From Pokkaliibacter sp046614695 (lineage in GTDB: Bacteria > Pseudomonadota > Gammaproteobacteria > Pseudomonadales > Balneatricaceae), in contig NZ_JBKKHQ010000026.1 of assembly GCF_046614695.1 (NCBI RefSeq), positions 62,001-126,000 of the forward strand: a stretch of 64,000 nt of DNA, in the 5' to 3' direction. Of this stretch, positions 41,918 to 52,503 are shown in pieces. Below the pieces are notes generated by a model, which ran no database searches, was not told the DNA's origin, and saw only the letters and a list, made by a program, of their open reading frames with translations. Numbering within the stretch: the first letter of the stretch is position 1; every line of letters starts with the position of its first letter. The position numbers and the translations under genes are program-made.

Positions 41918-43022
41918 TGTGCGCCTGGAGGATCAGCTCGGCCAGTTACAACTCTCGCTGGATCTGCACCTGCCCGACCGGGGCATCACCGCCATATTTG
42001 GCCCGTCGGGCAGCGGTAAAACCACCCTGCTGCGCTGTATCGCCGGGCTGCACGAACCTGCGTCCGGGCGCATCCGTTTTCGCCAGCAGGTCTGGCTGGA
42101 ACGTCAAAGCGGTGACAGGCGCGGACGCAGCGAGCAGCAACTGCCGACCTGGCAACGCCCTATCGGTTACGTCTTTCAGGAAGCCGGGCTGTTCAGCCAT
42201 TTGAGCGTCGAGAACAACCTGCGTTACGGCTATTCCCGCATCCCGGACAAGGCTCGCCGTATCGGCTGGCAGGATGCCATTGAGGCCACCGGCATCGACG
42301 GGTTGCTGACCCGCCAGCCGCAGACCCTGTCGGGCGGAGAACGCCAGCGCGTTGCTCTGGCGCGGGCGCTCCTCACCAGCCCGCAACTGCTGCTCTGTGA
42401 TGAGCCTCTGGCCGCGCTGGATGCCAGTGCCCGCCTACAGCTGATGAATTACCTTGAGGCCATCTGCCGGGACTTCCAGCTCCCCTGCCTGTACGTGACC
42501 CACTCTGTCGCTGAAGTCGCGCGACTGGCGGATCATCTGCTGCTGATGGAGCAGGGTCGCTGTCTTGATAGCGGCGCCGCCGAACAGCTGATGACCCGGC
42601 TGGATCTGCCCCTCGGCCAGCGTGCCGATGCCGAAGCCTTGTTACTGGGGCAGGTCATTAATACCGAATTTGGCTACGGCCTTTGTCAGATTGAGTGCGA
42701 TAGCCAGGCGCTGCTGGTGCCGCAACAGGCCCACCGCGCTATCGGCACGCCCGTGCGGGTGCAGGTTCTGGCGCGGGATGTCAGCCTGAGCCTTGAGCCA
42801 CCGAACCAGAGCAGCATTCTCAACAGCCTGCGCTGCACGATTGATGCGCTGCAGCCGGAAGGGGATGCTTACATGCGCGTGCGTCTTCGTCTGCGCGAGC
42901 AAACCCTGCTGGCCCGCCTGACGCGCTATTCCGCTGACCGGCTGCAACTGCGTGACGGCATGGCGGTGTATGCCCAGATCAAGGCCGTCGCTCTGGTGAA
43001 TGATCAGCCGCCCGCCAGCTAA
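41910..43022 (+). CDS. modC: Molybdate ABC ATPase
   Basis: 370 residues. Walker A G-P-S-G-S-G-K-T-T, signature L-S-G-G-E-R-Q-R and Walker B L-L-L-C-D-E-P-L-A-A-L-D are intact. A C-terminal TOBE domain (about residues 295-360) is expected for regulatory molybdate binding. The ATG at 41910 overlaps modB by 8 bases. No terminator is evident after it. Confidence 0.94.
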   Translation: MLDVRLEDQLGQLQLSLDLHLPDRGITAIFGPSGSGKTTLLRCIAGLHEPASGRIRFRQQVWLERQSGDRRGRSEQQLPTWQRPIGYVFQEAGLFSHLSVENNLRYGYSRIPDKARRIGWQDAIEATGIDGLLTRQPQTLSGGERQRVALARALLTSPQLLLCDEPLAALDASARLQLMNYLEAICRDFQLPCLYVTHSVAEVARLADHLLLMEQGRCLDSGAAEQLMTRLDLPLGQRADAEALLLGQVINTEFGYGLCQIECDSQALLVPQQAHRAIGTPVRVQVLARDVSLSLEPPNQSSILNSLRCTIDALQPEGDAYMRVRLRLREQTLLARLTRYSADRLQLRDGMAVYAQIKAVALVNDQPPAS

Positions 43023-43168
43023 GCGTTACTCTCCTTCACTCCCCCTGCGGTCTTGAACAAGGCTCATGAAATGCCGCCAAAGTGTGCGGCTTCTGCAGCA
43101 TCCGGTCGGAACTTCCGCAGGAACCACGGCAACTAAAACTCTATCGCCACCCTTTCGAGTTGATTGCC

Positions 43169-46100
43169 GTGATTTCGAACCTGAGCTCCCTCGCCCGCCT
43201 TCAGGGCTCAAGTATTGCTACTGGTGCTGCTACCGCAGGGGCAACACAGGAGCCGCAGGGCGCAAAGCAAAAGCCCGGGATTCCGGCAGGCACCCTTGAA
43301 GCGCTGGAGCAGCGCCTCGATCAGCTGCGTCAGGCCGGCACTACCGGCAACCTGCATTTTGGTTTATTGCAGCACTTCGATTCACAAATGCGTCACGACA
43401 GAATGACCTCCGCCGACTGGCTCAAGAACAGCCCCTATGCCGAGCAGCGCCGGCAGGAACTGAAAGAAACTCCCGGCGGCGGCCACCTGTCAAAGCAATA
43501 CGGCCTGTCGATCGCCGAGTCCCATCAGGAGGCGCAGGACAGCCATAACCGCACCCTGCGCCTCGGTAACGCTGGCCAGAGTGGCTACACCCGTTTTGAT
43601 GAAGTCGGCGGCATGCACCAGCAGGCACGCGCCCGCTGGGAAGAAATGGGCGGTTCGCCCCGTGATTCCCTGCTGTTTATCAACACGCCCCATGGCGCCG
43701 CCTGGCTGACCGATCAGATTCACCAGCAGCGCCCCGAGCTGCGGGATAAACCCATCACCGCCCACCAGCTCTTTCCCGGTCTGGTGGCCATGCGCTGTCG
43801 TGACATCAAGGATGTCATCATTGGTGAGCCTATTCTTGGCAAGAGTGGCACCCGTCCTTCACCCTATGCGGTCATGGCCGCCGGGGCCGGGCCGTATAAG
43901 CCTCGTGGTATGGCCGATGTCGATACCCAGCACCAGCTCAGTCAGCTGATGGGAATGCGCGGCAGCTCCTGTGTGGAGAAGCTTCGCAGCCTGCCGCCGG
44001 ATCACGGTCATGCGGCCCTGTCCAACACCGCCGCCAGCTTGCTGGAAGACCTCGCCCATGTGCTGAATGCCACCGGTTTTCCTGAACCCATGCGCCGAGA
44101 CCCGATTCTGGCCAATGGCCTCGCGGCCATGCATGCCATCGCTGACACCCTGCCGACCCTGCACGGCGACAGCCAGAAATTTGCCAATGGCGTTCAGGTG
44201 CTGGCCGAAGAGCTGCACGTTTGCCTCGGCGCCTGTCGCCCCTACAGCCTGCAGCATCTGCATCAGGCGGCCTCGGCGATCCTTTGCCCCGAGCGCCTGC
44301 CGGTGAATGCCCTGCCACCGACCATGCGCCTTGCCAGCTCCGGCATGGGCGCGATTTCCCAGGCGCTGGATGTGGCCCGCACCATGACGTCCGTTCCCGG
44401 TATCAGTCATGCCCGTAATGCGGAGGGAGACGCCACGCCGGTGTACTTCGAAATGAGCCATATCCCGGATAACCCCAAAACCAACACCCTGCTGGCAACC
44501 CTGAACCAAAGCCTGCCCGGCGGTGAAGGTCGTCATAAGGCGGGCTGGGGCGTGCAGGATGTCATCAGCGCGGCAGAGCGTGGCCTGAAGGAGCGGCCCA
44601 ACGCCCAGGAACCGCTGGTGATGGTGCTGGATGCCACCATGGAAACGCGGCACGACATGGCCACGCTGGTGGATCATTTCAAAGACCGGATCGCCAGTGG
44701 CGAGCTGAAGATGCTGGTGTGCAAGAGCTACCAGAAGTTTTCCAACCTCGGCACCGCAAAAGTGATGGCAGGCGGCGTGGGCCTGATCGGCCGTGATGAC
44801 GACCTCTCCCGCGAGGCAGATCACAAGCTTGGCCTTAACGAGCATATGCAGGGGCTGATGAACAACCCGGAAAGCCAGCTGCTGACCCACATGCTGCGCA
44901 ACCGCCACAGCGAATTTGACCTGCTCGACCGCGCCACGGCCAATGCCAGCTTCGTTAAAGAGCACTGCTTCAACGGCCAGAACGGCCATCAGGCCGCCCA
45001 CGGTCACGATGCCCATCTGCCCTTTATCATCGTTAAGTCGGAGAAGTTTGGCGCTAAACAGCAGATGGATGTGCAGCTGAACTCCACACCGCCGGAAACC
45101 TACTGGAGCCTGCCGGACAAGATCACCGAGAAGTTCCCGGCCATGCAGCATCTGGCCAGCAAGATGGTCGAGAGCCGCTCCAGCTTCGGCTTTCACGGCA
45201 CCACCTTCAGCGGTGTCGATGGCGTGAATGATGAACACATGCACCTGCGCATCAGTCTGGGTCAGCATACCCAGCAAGAGCTGATGGAGATGTTCTATCT
45301 GCCGAGCAAACTGATGAATCCTGAAGGCAGCCAGTGGGGCGTGCAGCAGGCCGGCCAGCACGTCAATGAGCTGGTGAATGACGCCCTGCGTGAGCATCCG
45401 ATGCCACCGGGGCCGCCAGCGAACCTGGCACAACGCCTGATTCATATTGCCCGGGCTGAGCAGCATCGCCCGAGCGATAGCGAACGCCTGCATGCCGGTG
45501 TTGACCAGCTCAAGCATCAGCGCGGACGTGACGGTGGCGGCATGACCCTGAACAAGATCGCCTCCGTGGCGCTGCATCTGTCTGAGTTCATCAGCAACAA
45601 CAGCTTTCCGCTGACCGAGCAGAATTTCGGCCCGGACCGCGCTGCGCTGGATTCCCTGCTGCATGGCCTGATTCATTCCGGCATGCCCGGCGTCTCCGAG
45701 CCGGTGCGCCAAAGCGTACTGAACCTGCAAAGCATGCTGCGCCTAAGCGACATGAAACATGGCGACCCGATGGACAGCGATGCGGCCTTCACCACCTGGC
45801 TGAATGAGATGGACCGCCTGCCCACCACCAAGGTCGGCGAGCTGAGTAACATCGCATCGCACATTCCGGAACAGGTCTATGAAATGGCGGGCCCCGCGAT
45901 GCAGGAACGCCTGCTGAACCGGCTGACCCTCAACCAGCCGCTTCATGACCAGCTTGATGCCATCCAGACCCTGCTGAACCATCACGATCAACCGCTGATG
46001 GCCGAGCAGTTACTCAGCCGGATTGAGCAAAAACTGGATCAGGCCAGCCGTCAGCCCGGCATCGGCAGTGATCCCAGGCAGCTACAGAACAACCGCCAGT

Positions 46101-46180
46101 ATGCCGACCTGCTGCGCCAGCAAATCCTGATGGCGCAATATCAGGCGGCGCATCGGGATGAGCGAATCATCATTGAGTAA
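43169..46180 (+). CDS. Giant PLP-enzyme-like paralogue 1 (subfamily A, about 1003 aa)
   Basis: First of seven tandem paralogues. I read a Cys/Met-metabolism PLP core split in two: Y-T-R at 140-142 followed about 20 residues on by G-G; then a helical insertion; then S-S-G-M at 390-393, L-D-A-T with D488, K-S-Y-Q-K with K523 as the likely Schiff-base lysine, and R694 in L-R-I-S-L-G-Q. Residues after about 780 are helical (N-K-I-A-S-V-A-L-H-L, then S-G-M-P-G-V-S). The GTG start at 43169 is chosen by analogy with the siblings' N-terminus; it has no clear ribosome site, and a start up to 29 codons earlier is open. No signal peptide. The enzyme fold is inferred from motifs; substrate unknown. Confidence 0.72.
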   Translation: MISNLSSLARLQGSSIATGAATAGATQEPQGAKQKPGIPAGTLEALEQRLDQLRQAGTTGNLHFGLLQHFDSQMRHDRMTSADWLKNSPYAEQRRQELKETPGGGHLSKQYGLSIAESHQEAQDSHNRTLRLGNAGQSGYTRFDEVGGMHQQARARWEEMGGSPRDSLLFINTPHGAAWLTDQIHQQRPELRDKPITAHQLFPGLVAMRCRDIKDVIIGEPILGKSGTRPSPYAVMAAGAGPYKPRGMADVDTQHQLSQLMGMRGSSCVEKLRSLPPDHGHAALSNTAASLLEDLAHVLNATGFPEPMRRDPILANGLAAMHAIADTLPTLHGDSQKFANGVQVLAEELHVCLGACRPYSLQHLHQAASAILCPERLPVNALPPTMRLASSGMGAISQALDVARTMTSVPGISHARNAEGDATPVYFEMSHIPDNPKTNTLLATLNQSLPGGEGRHKAGWGVQDVISAAERGLKERPNAQEPLVMVLDATMETRHDMATLVDHFKDRIASGELKMLVCKSYQKFSNLGTAKVMAGGVGLIGRDDDLSREADHKLGLNEHMQGLMNNPESQLLTHMLRNRHSEFDLLDRATANASFVKEHCFNGQNGHQAAHGHDAHLPFIIVKSEKFGAKQQMDVQLNSTPPETYWSLPDKITEKFPAMQHLASKMVESRSSFGFHGTTFSGVDGVNDEHMHLRISLGQHTQQELMEMFYLPSKLMNPEGSQWGVQQAGQHVNELVNDALREHPMPPGPPANLAQRLIHIARAEQHRPSDSERLHAGVDQLKHQRGRDGGGMTLNKIASVALHLSEFISNNSFPLTEQNFGPDRAALDSLLHGLIHSGMPGVSEPVRQSVLNLQSMLRLSDMKHGDPMDSDAAFTTWLNEMDRLPTTKVGELSNIASHIPEQVYEMAGPAMQERLLNRLTLNQPLHDQLDAIQTLLNHHDQPLMAEQLLSRIEQKLDQASRQPGIGSDPRQLQNNRQYADLLRQQILMAQYQAAHRDERIIIE

Positions 46181-46317
46181 GTCATGACCGAATTCGCCCC
46201 GAGTCAGCACCTTCCCTGCTGATTCGTCGAGGGATAAGACCCCGGCAAGGAGTGCTGCGCGATCAGATCACAACAATAACCGGGCGGAATACCGCCGGCC
46301 TGTGAGAGGGCACCACC

Positions 46318-49300
46318 ATGAAGCTTTCCCTGCACTCATCCCTGGACCGCCTGTCCCGGATGAAACAGGCCATGCACTCTGAGCGCAAGAAAGGCGAGCC
46401 GGCAACGGCCGCTGCGCCAGAGAAAACCGTGCTGGAACAACGGCTGGAGCGCCTGCGCAACCAGTCCATGGGACAGGGCAACATGGCTCAGGCCCTGACC
46501 CAGGCGCAGCGTCGCCAATGGGATTTCAACGCCCTGACCCAGTCCGACAGTCTGGAAGAGACGGAATTTGCCGATATCCGCCGACAGGAGCTCGGTATTG
46601 CCGTCGGCGCCGGTGCCGATGAAGCGGCTCGCCAGTACGGCATTCGTTATGCCCGCACCACCAAACATCCCGACGATAGCGGCCATAGCCTGCGCTTTGA
46701 TAACAGCGCTGATGGGCATTACCTGCGCGATCATCCTCTGTCCGACTATCACTTGCGCTGTATGGAGCTGCACCGGGAGCAGGGCGGCAAGGCCAATGAC
46801 CAGATGCTGTTTTTTAACTGTCGGCAAAATGCCGAACGCGCCCTTGAAGCCATCACCTTTGAATCCATGCTGAACGGCTCAGGCTCCATGAGCTTTATGG
46901 ACAAGCACGAACTCAAAGAGCTTCGTCCCGGCGTGCTGGCCTACAACGCCAACGAGCTTGATCATCGTACTTATGTCATCGCCCAGCATATTCTTGGCAC
47001 CCACGGCGCGCGCCCGTCAGCCTATGCCCTGCAGGCCTCCACCACCGAGACGCCACGCGAGGCCAACCCCAGGCTGGATAACCTCGCCACGCTTGAGGAC
47101 TTTACTTCCCCCGTCGACAAGGCTGTGGTTTCACAGCTGCAGGCGATGCCGGAGCAGCATTCACTGGCAGAACTCGCGCACACCACCGCGGATCTGATTC
47201 TGAGCCTGAAATCGAGTCTGGAGAAACATCCGGACCAGCAGCGCATCCGCCATGATCCGCTGCTGAATGAGGGGCTCAAGGGGCTGCACCGCATGGCGGC
47301 CATGCTGCCAAGCCTGAGTCACGACAGTAAAGCCTTCATGAATGCCTATCACGCCACGATGGAAGAGCTGCAAATCTGCCTGACCGCCAGCAAACCCTAT
47401 GGTCTGGCAGATTTTCGCAAGGCGGCATCACAGATGTTGTCTGCCCGGCATTTGCCTGCGTCGATCCCGACCCCGCAGATGCATCTGGTGACCTCCGGCA
47501 TGAATGCCCTGACCCTCGGCCATGAGCTGGCCAACCTGATGCACCACACCTCGCGGGTGGATGACCTTCAGCACCCGCAAACCGGCCAGTCGACCCCGCG
47601 CTATTTTGAGATCCCCAATATCCGCAGCATGATGTCGCCCGGCCGGGTGGATAACAAACCCGCGCCCACGGTGTTTGCCTCACTCAATGGCAGCCTGCCC
47701 GGCGGCGGTAAGGATGCCAAGGCCCAATGGGGCGTGGATGACCTCATCAGCAGTCTGGATGCCCGGCTCAAACAACAGGGGCTGCGCAGCAAAACCCTGA
47801 CGATGGTGCTGGATGCAACCGTCGAGAAACGCGGCGACATGGACAAGCTGATGTCCCATTTCAGCAAGGATATCGCCAAGGGCAAGGTGCGCTTTATCGT
47901 CTGTAAGAGCTACCAGAAATACGCCAACCTCGGCAGTGCCAAGGTGATGGCGGGCGGCGTCGCTATTATTGGCAAGGATGACTCCCTGACCCAGGCGGCC
48001 CGCGAACATCTGGGCAAGTATGAGCAGGACCTGAACTGGATGGCTGGAAACGATGCGCAGCTGCTGACGCATTTACTCGGCCAGCGCGAGCATGAATTCA
48101 ACCAGCTGGACCGTGGCACCCGCGCGGCGCAGTACCTGCGCAATCACCTCTTCACCGGTCAGGGGGAGCACAGCGCTCCCGTCCGTCAGGACATGCACCT
48201 GCCCTTCGTCGTGCTGGATCACAATTACGATGCCAGGCACCGCTTTACCTCGGAGATGAATCAAAAGCTGATTGACCTCACCATGGTCGGCAATAACCAC
48301 CTGCCGGAAAAACTGATTCGTCAGCGCGATGGCTTTGGCTACCCGGAAACCAGCGTCACCTACCTGCCGCTGGGCGATCATAAAGGCGGCATGCGCCTGA
48401 GTGTCGGGCAGGAGTCCCCGGCCGAACTGACCGAGATGTTTTACCTGCCCAGCAAACTGATGCAGGCCTCCGGCAGTAACTGGACCGTTACCGGCGCGCT
48501 GAATGAAGTGCGCTCGCTGGTTGCAGGAGCGCTGCCGAAGGATGCGAAAACCTATCCGCTACCGCCACTGGCCGAGCGCATCAGCACCATTGCCCGGGCA
48601 GAAGCGCCGCAAACCCGCCTGAAAGACACCCTGAATGCCGACCCACTGGTGCAGCGCCAGTTGCAGGAGTCCGACCCCCATCGCGGCCTGACCCTGAACA
48701 AGATCGCCTCGGTGCTGGTGCATCTTGAGCACATGTACAGCTACAGCGAAGCGCGCCAGAAACTGGCCCTGGATATCGGTCGGCCGCCCTGTATTAATGA
48801 CTCCGAGGGCGATTTCGATACCCCCTACGTCTCCGAACTGGTGGATGCCATGGTGCAGTCAGGCATGCCGGGGGTTTCCAGCGCCGCCCGGCTTTCGATT
48901 CTGAAACTGGGGGTGCGTCTGTGTCACAACCTGATGAACAGCGATGATCCACAGCATCAGCAACAGGCCATGGAAGCCCTTACCCAGATGGCGCTGCGCA
49001 TGCCGGAAACCTCCTTACTGAATCATGCCTATGCGGGTGTGCCGGAAAAGGTCTTCGCCGACGCCAGCGATCAGGCCAGACAGTCACTGGTGGATGCGCT
49101 GGTGGTGCCACTGCCCGAAAGCACCCAGATGATCCTGGCGCAGAGCCTGCTGCTAAGCGATCAGGATCACAAGGCTGATGCGGTGCTCAATACGCTGGAT
49201 GCCAAACCTCATTACGGCAGCCGCAACCCTGCCGCCGTGTTACTGGACACACCGGTCAGGCCTCCGGTGATGGCCGCCTCCGGTTCACAACCGTTGAGCC

Positions 49301-49350
49301 TGACAGCCTCCCAGATTCGGCAAAAGCTTGAGAGCAGTGAAAGCCCGTAA
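46318..49350 (+). CDS. Giant PLP-enzyme-like paralogue 2 (subfamily B, 1010 aa)
   Basis: ATG with a GAGAGGG ribosome site. The N-terminus M-K-L-S-L-H-S-S-L-D-R-L-S-R is followed by a charged linker and the shared helical region. Active-site-like residues: Y-L-R at 135-137, T-S-G-M with Ser 393, D499, K534 and R693 (M-R-L-S-V-G-Q). Subfamily B traits shared with paralogue 4 are K-G-K-x-R before the lysine motif, G-N-D-A-Q-L, G-F-G-Y-x-E-T-S in place of R-S-S-F-G-F, and a C-terminus with Y-G-S-R-x-P-x-A-V-L. About 137 bases separate it from paralogue 1, same strand. Cytosolic-type composition, no signal peptide. Confidence 0.72.
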   Translation: MKLSLHSSLDRLSRMKQAMHSERKKGEPATAAAPEKTVLEQRLERLRNQSMGQGNMAQALTQAQRRQWDFNALTQSDSLEETEFADIRRQELGIAVGAGADEAARQYGIRYARTTKHPDDSGHSLRFDNSADGHYLRDHPLSDYHLRCMELHREQGGKANDQMLFFNCRQNAERALEAITFESMLNGSGSMSFMDKHELKELRPGVLAYNANELDHRTYVIAQHILGTHGARPSAYALQASTTETPREANPRLDNLATLEDFTSPVDKAVVSQLQAMPEQHSLAELAHTTADLILSLKSSLEKHPDQQRIRHDPLLNEGLKGLHRMAAMLPSLSHDSKAFMNAYHATMEELQICLTASKPYGLADFRKAASQMLSARHLPASIPTPQMHLVTSGMNALTLGHELANLMHHTSRVDDLQHPQTGQSTPRYFEIPNIRSMMSPGRVDNKPAPTVFASLNGSLPGGGKDAKAQWGVDDLISSLDARLKQQGLRSKTLTMVLDATVEKRGDMDKLMSHFSKDIAKGKVRFIVCKSYQKYANLGSAKVMAGGVAIIGKDDSLTQAAREHLGKYEQDLNWMAGNDAQLLTHLLGQREHEFNQLDRGTRAAQYLRNHLFTGQGEHSAPVRQDMHLPFVVLDHNYDARHRFTSEMNQKLIDLTMVGNNHLPEKLIRQRDGFGYPETSVTYLPLGDHKGGMRLSVGQESPAELTEMFYLPSKLMQASGSNWTVTGALNEVRSLVAGALPKDAKTYPLPPLAERISTIARAEAPQTRLKDTLNADPLVQRQLQESDPHRGLTLNKIASVLVHLEHMYSYSEARQKLALDIGRPPCINDSEGDFDTPYVSELVDAMVQSGMPGVSSAARLSILKLGVRLCHNLMNSDDPQHQQQAMEALTQMALRMPETSLLNHAYAGVPEKVFADASDQARQSLVDALVVPLPESTQMILAQSLLLSDQDHKADAVLNTLDAKPHYGSRNPAAVLLDTPVRPPVMAASGSQPLSLTASQIRQKLESSESP

Positions 49351-49393
49351 GGTTAGGCATTTGTCCCCCAGGCGTTGATTTATAAGGAAATAC

Positions 49394-49446
49394 ACCAGCC
49401 GGTTTCTCTGGCGCCGAGAAGGTTCCCAGAATAACTGGCTGGTTTT
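49394..49446 (+). terminator. Possible weak terminator between paralogues 2 and 3
   Basis: ACCAGCCGGTT and AACTGGCTGGT pair with one mismatch across a long loop, then TTTTG. Too weak to be sure; it could be an attenuator or chance. Confidence 0.3.
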
Positions 49447-49515
49447 GACAAAAAAGACGGGAACTCTGGCCTGCCAGAGACAACTCATGCATCAACTTTT
49501 TATGGGAGAACCTCC

Positions 49516-52503
49516 GTGACCCTGCAACTGCATGGACTGAATCTGGCCCGGCCACTGAGACTGGAAGCAACCCCTGAGCAACAACAGGCTCAGGCGGCGC
49601 GCCAGCGGCTGGACCCAGGTACGCTGGAGTCACTGGAAAAACGCATCGACACCCTGCGCCATCAGCTGCCGCTGGCAGGCACCCTGCGCTTTGCCCTGAT
49701 GCAACATCTGGCCCTGAGCCAGCGCCACCATCAAACGCTCAACCATGACTGGTTTTACCAGAGCCCTTTTTCCCAACGCCGTCGTCAGGAGCTGGCTGGC
49801 TTATCCGGCGGCAAGGCATTGGCCCTGCAGTACGGCACCACCATTGCCGAGCCGACGCTGACCGAAAGCCATCAGCGCTTGCGCATGCTGCGCATCAAGA
49901 ATGAAACCGACACCCCTTACAGTCGCTTTGATGAGTACGGCGGCCTGCAACAGCAGTGTATGGCGCGTTACGTCGAACTCGGTGGTGGTGCGCATGACCC
50001 GGTGGTCTTTGTGAATTCCGAATACGTGGCCGCACAGCTGGCGATGGGGATGGAAGAGCAGATCCCGGAGGCCGCCGAAGCGCTGGTGCCGATGCGCCTT
50101 GCCACTAACCTTTACGCCATTGTCATGCCCCACGAGGAAGATACGGATCAGGCAAATACCCTGATTGGTCGCATTGGCGGGCGCCCCTCGCCCAACGTGG
50201 TGATGGCTGCACGTCTGACCGATCCGGGGGTTGAAACGCCCAATCTGGATATCGACAATCAGGCGACGTTGCGCCAGCTGCAATCACCCAAGGGTCAGGC
50301 GCTGATTCAGCGTCTGCGTGAGGTTCCTGCTGACCATGGTCATGCGGCGGTGAGTCATACCGCAGCGCGCCTGATCGATAACCTGATGGCAACGCTGCAG
50401 CAGCAGGGCTTTCCTCCCGCAGTCAAACACAGCGCCCTGCTGGCCTCCGGTTTAGGTGGCGTGATTCAGGCGGCCGAAAGTCTCTCGACCGTGCATGGCG
50501 ACAGTCAGCAACTGGCCAACGTCTATCAGGTGATGATTGAGGAGCTGCACCTGTGTCTGGCCGCCAGCAAGCCTTATCAGCTGCAGGATCTGCATCAGGC
50601 CGCTGCGCCGATTCTCCATCAGGGCCAGTTGCCGGCGAATGCGCTGCCCGCCACCATGCGCCTGACCTCCTGCGGCATGGCCGCCCTGACCAATGCCTTT
50701 GATCTGGCCAACGAGCTGACCCCAACGCCCGGCGCCGCACTGGCGACCACCGCCAGCGGTGAGGCCACGCCGGTGTATTACGAGCTGAAGTTCGACCCGG
50801 ACGATGCCCGCGACTGCAATATCCTCTTTGCCACCCTGAACCAGAGCCTGCCCGGTGGCGATGACCGCCATAAACCCGGCTGGAATGTGGACGATGTGAT
50901 CAGCGCGCTGGACAAGCGCCTGAACCAGCCTGAACTCAACCGCGAGTCGGTCGTACTGGTGCTGGATGCCACGGTGGAGAACCGTCAGGACATGCCCACC
51001 CTGCTGAATCATTGCCACGATGCCATCGCAAGCGGCCAGCTGAAAATTCTGCTGTGCAAGAGCTACCAGAAGTTCGCCAACCTTGGCGCAGGTAAAGTGA
51101 TGGCGGGCGGTGTTGGCCTGATTTCCCGTGACGACAAACTGGGACGCGCACTGGATGAGGCGCTGGCGGACTACGAAGCCCAGATGAACGTGATGGCCAA
51201 CCCCGAAAGCCAGCTGCTGACCCACATGCTTCAGTGCCGCGACGAGGAGTTCAACCTCATGGAGCGCGCCACCGCCAATACGCAGTTTCTGGCCCGACAC
51301 TGTTTTAGCGGTCAGGCGGGCCACAGCGCTTTTCGCGCCGTGGATGAGCACCTGCCCTTCGCCGTCTTTAAAACCGAAATGGAAAACCCGCGCCATCAGA
51401 TCGAGCTGCACCTCTCCAGTGACAAGCAACCGGTGATTCCCTTTGATGCTCTCAAGGAGCGCCGCCGTAACGTCGATCAGCTCAGCACCCGTCTGATTGA
51501 TATGCGCTCAAGTTTTGGCTTTATCAGCTCGACCTACACCAACATTGATGACGATGACATCGAAAATACCGCCCTGCGGCTGTCCCTCGGTCAGGAAACC
51601 CAGGCCGAACTGATCGAACGCTTTTACCAGCCCAGCCGCCTCATGCACGAAAGCGGCAGCCACTGGTCTGTGCCGCAGGCGCGCAACGAGGTGCTGGCGC
51701 TGGTCAATGCCGCGCTGGAGCAACATCCGCAGCCGGTCAATGCGCCCACCTCCCTGACCCAGAAGTTGGCGCATATTGCCCGCGCCGAGCAACCGGCCAT
51801 CAGCAATGAGCAGCGCAGCCACAGCTCCCTGGCTGAATTGAGCCTGCAGTCCGGGCGCGATCAGGCCGGTGGTTTCACCCTGAACAAGATTGCCTCCGTC
51901 CTGCTGCATCTGGCCGAATTCATGACGCAGGAAAGCCGCCTGTGGGAGCGCGAATGTCTCGGGCCTGACCGGCCGCTGCTGGATGAGTTACTCGGCGCCA
52001 TGATTCATTGCGGTATGCCGGGGGTGTCACAACCGGTTCGTCAGCATCTGACGGCGCTGCAAACCCAGCTGCGGCTGAGTGACCTGCGCTATGACCCGGA
52101 GCATACCCAACAGCATCTCGCTGACTGGCTGAACGATCTTGAGCGCCTGCCTGGTCATGGCGTCACCCTGGGTATTGCCGCGCATATTCCTGCACGGGTT
52201 TTCGAGGATGCCTCACGCGCAGAGCAGGAACGGCTGGTGCATCACCTGCTGGCACCGCTGGATCTGGACGGCCAGCTGCTGACAGTCAGCAGCATGCTGG
52301 CCCAGCAACCCAACTCGGATCTTGCCGAGCACATGCTGGCCAGCATTGAGCAGCGTCTGGATAGCGCCGCACGGCAGGCCCGCTCGCGACTGGAGCGTAA
52401 GCAGCAGGACTCTCGCCAGCATCAGGCCAGCCTGCTGCGCCAGCAGATTGAGGTGCGCGAACAACAGGGACGCACCGAGGAAAGCCAGCGCGGACGCCGC
52501 TGA
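49516..52503 (+). CDS. Giant PLP-enzyme-like paralogue 3 (subfamily A, 995 aa)
   Basis: GTG start with GGGAGA upstream. The N-terminus L-Q-L-H-G-L-N-L-A-R fits the family leader. Y-S-R at 135-137, then G-G; the phosphate-loop-like motif is C-G-M (386-388), Cys replacing the usual Ser; D484, K519 and R688 (L-R-L-S-L-G-Q) are present. The C-terminal helical region includes G-F-T-L-N-K-I-A-S-V-L-L-H-L and G-M-P-G-V-S-Q. It resembles paralogue 1 closely in the insertion region (H-G-D-S-Q-Q-L-A-N and C-L-A-A-S-K-P-Y). 165 bases follow paralogue 2. Confidence 0.72.
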   Translation: MTLQLHGLNLARPLRLEATPEQQQAQAARQRLDPGTLESLEKRIDTLRHQLPLAGTLRFALMQHLALSQRHHQTLNHDWFYQSPFSQRRRQELAGLSGGKALALQYGTTIAEPTLTESHQRLRMLRIKNETDTPYSRFDEYGGLQQQCMARYVELGGGAHDPVVFVNSEYVAAQLAMGMEEQIPEAAEALVPMRLATNLYAIVMPHEEDTDQANTLIGRIGGRPSPNVVMAARLTDPGVETPNLDIDNQATLRQLQSPKGQALIQRLREVPADHGHAAVSHTAARLIDNLMATLQQQGFPPAVKHSALLASGLGGVIQAAESLSTVHGDSQQLANVYQVMIEELHLCLAASKPYQLQDLHQAAAPILHQGQLPANALPATMRLTSCGMAALTNAFDLANELTPTPGAALATTASGEATPVYYELKFDPDDARDCNILFATLNQSLPGGDDRHKPGWNVDDVISALDKRLNQPELNRESVVLVLDATVENRQDMPTLLNHCHDAIASGQLKILLCKSYQKFANLGAGKVMAGGVGLISRDDKLGRALDEALADYEAQMNVMANPESQLLTHMLQCRDEEFNLMERATANTQFLARHCFSGQAGHSAFRAVDEHLPFAVFKTEMENPRHQIELHLSSDKQPVIPFDALKERRRNVDQLSTRLIDMRSSFGFISSTYTNIDDDDIENTALRLSLGQETQAELIERFYQPSRLMHESGSHWSVPQARNEVLALVNAALEQHPQPVNAPTSLTQKLAHIARAEQPAISNEQRSHSSLAELSLQSGRDQAGGFTLNKIASVLLHLAEFMTQESRLWERECLGPDRPLLDELLGAMIHCGMPGVSQPVRQHLTALQTQLRLSDLRYDPEHTQQHLADWLNDLERLPGHGVTLGIAAHIPARVFEDASRAEQERLVHHLLAPLDLDGQLLTVSSMLAQQPNSDLAEHMLASIEQRLDSAARQARSRLERKQQDSRQHQASLLRQQIEVREQQGRTEESQRGRR

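Noticed and set aside
43859..45730. 623-codon open frame on the minus strand inside paralogue 1
   Set aside because: It is antisense to a gene with conserved motifs; GC-rich third positions in the real frame keep this frame open. Its translation is His/Gln-rich without recognisable domains.
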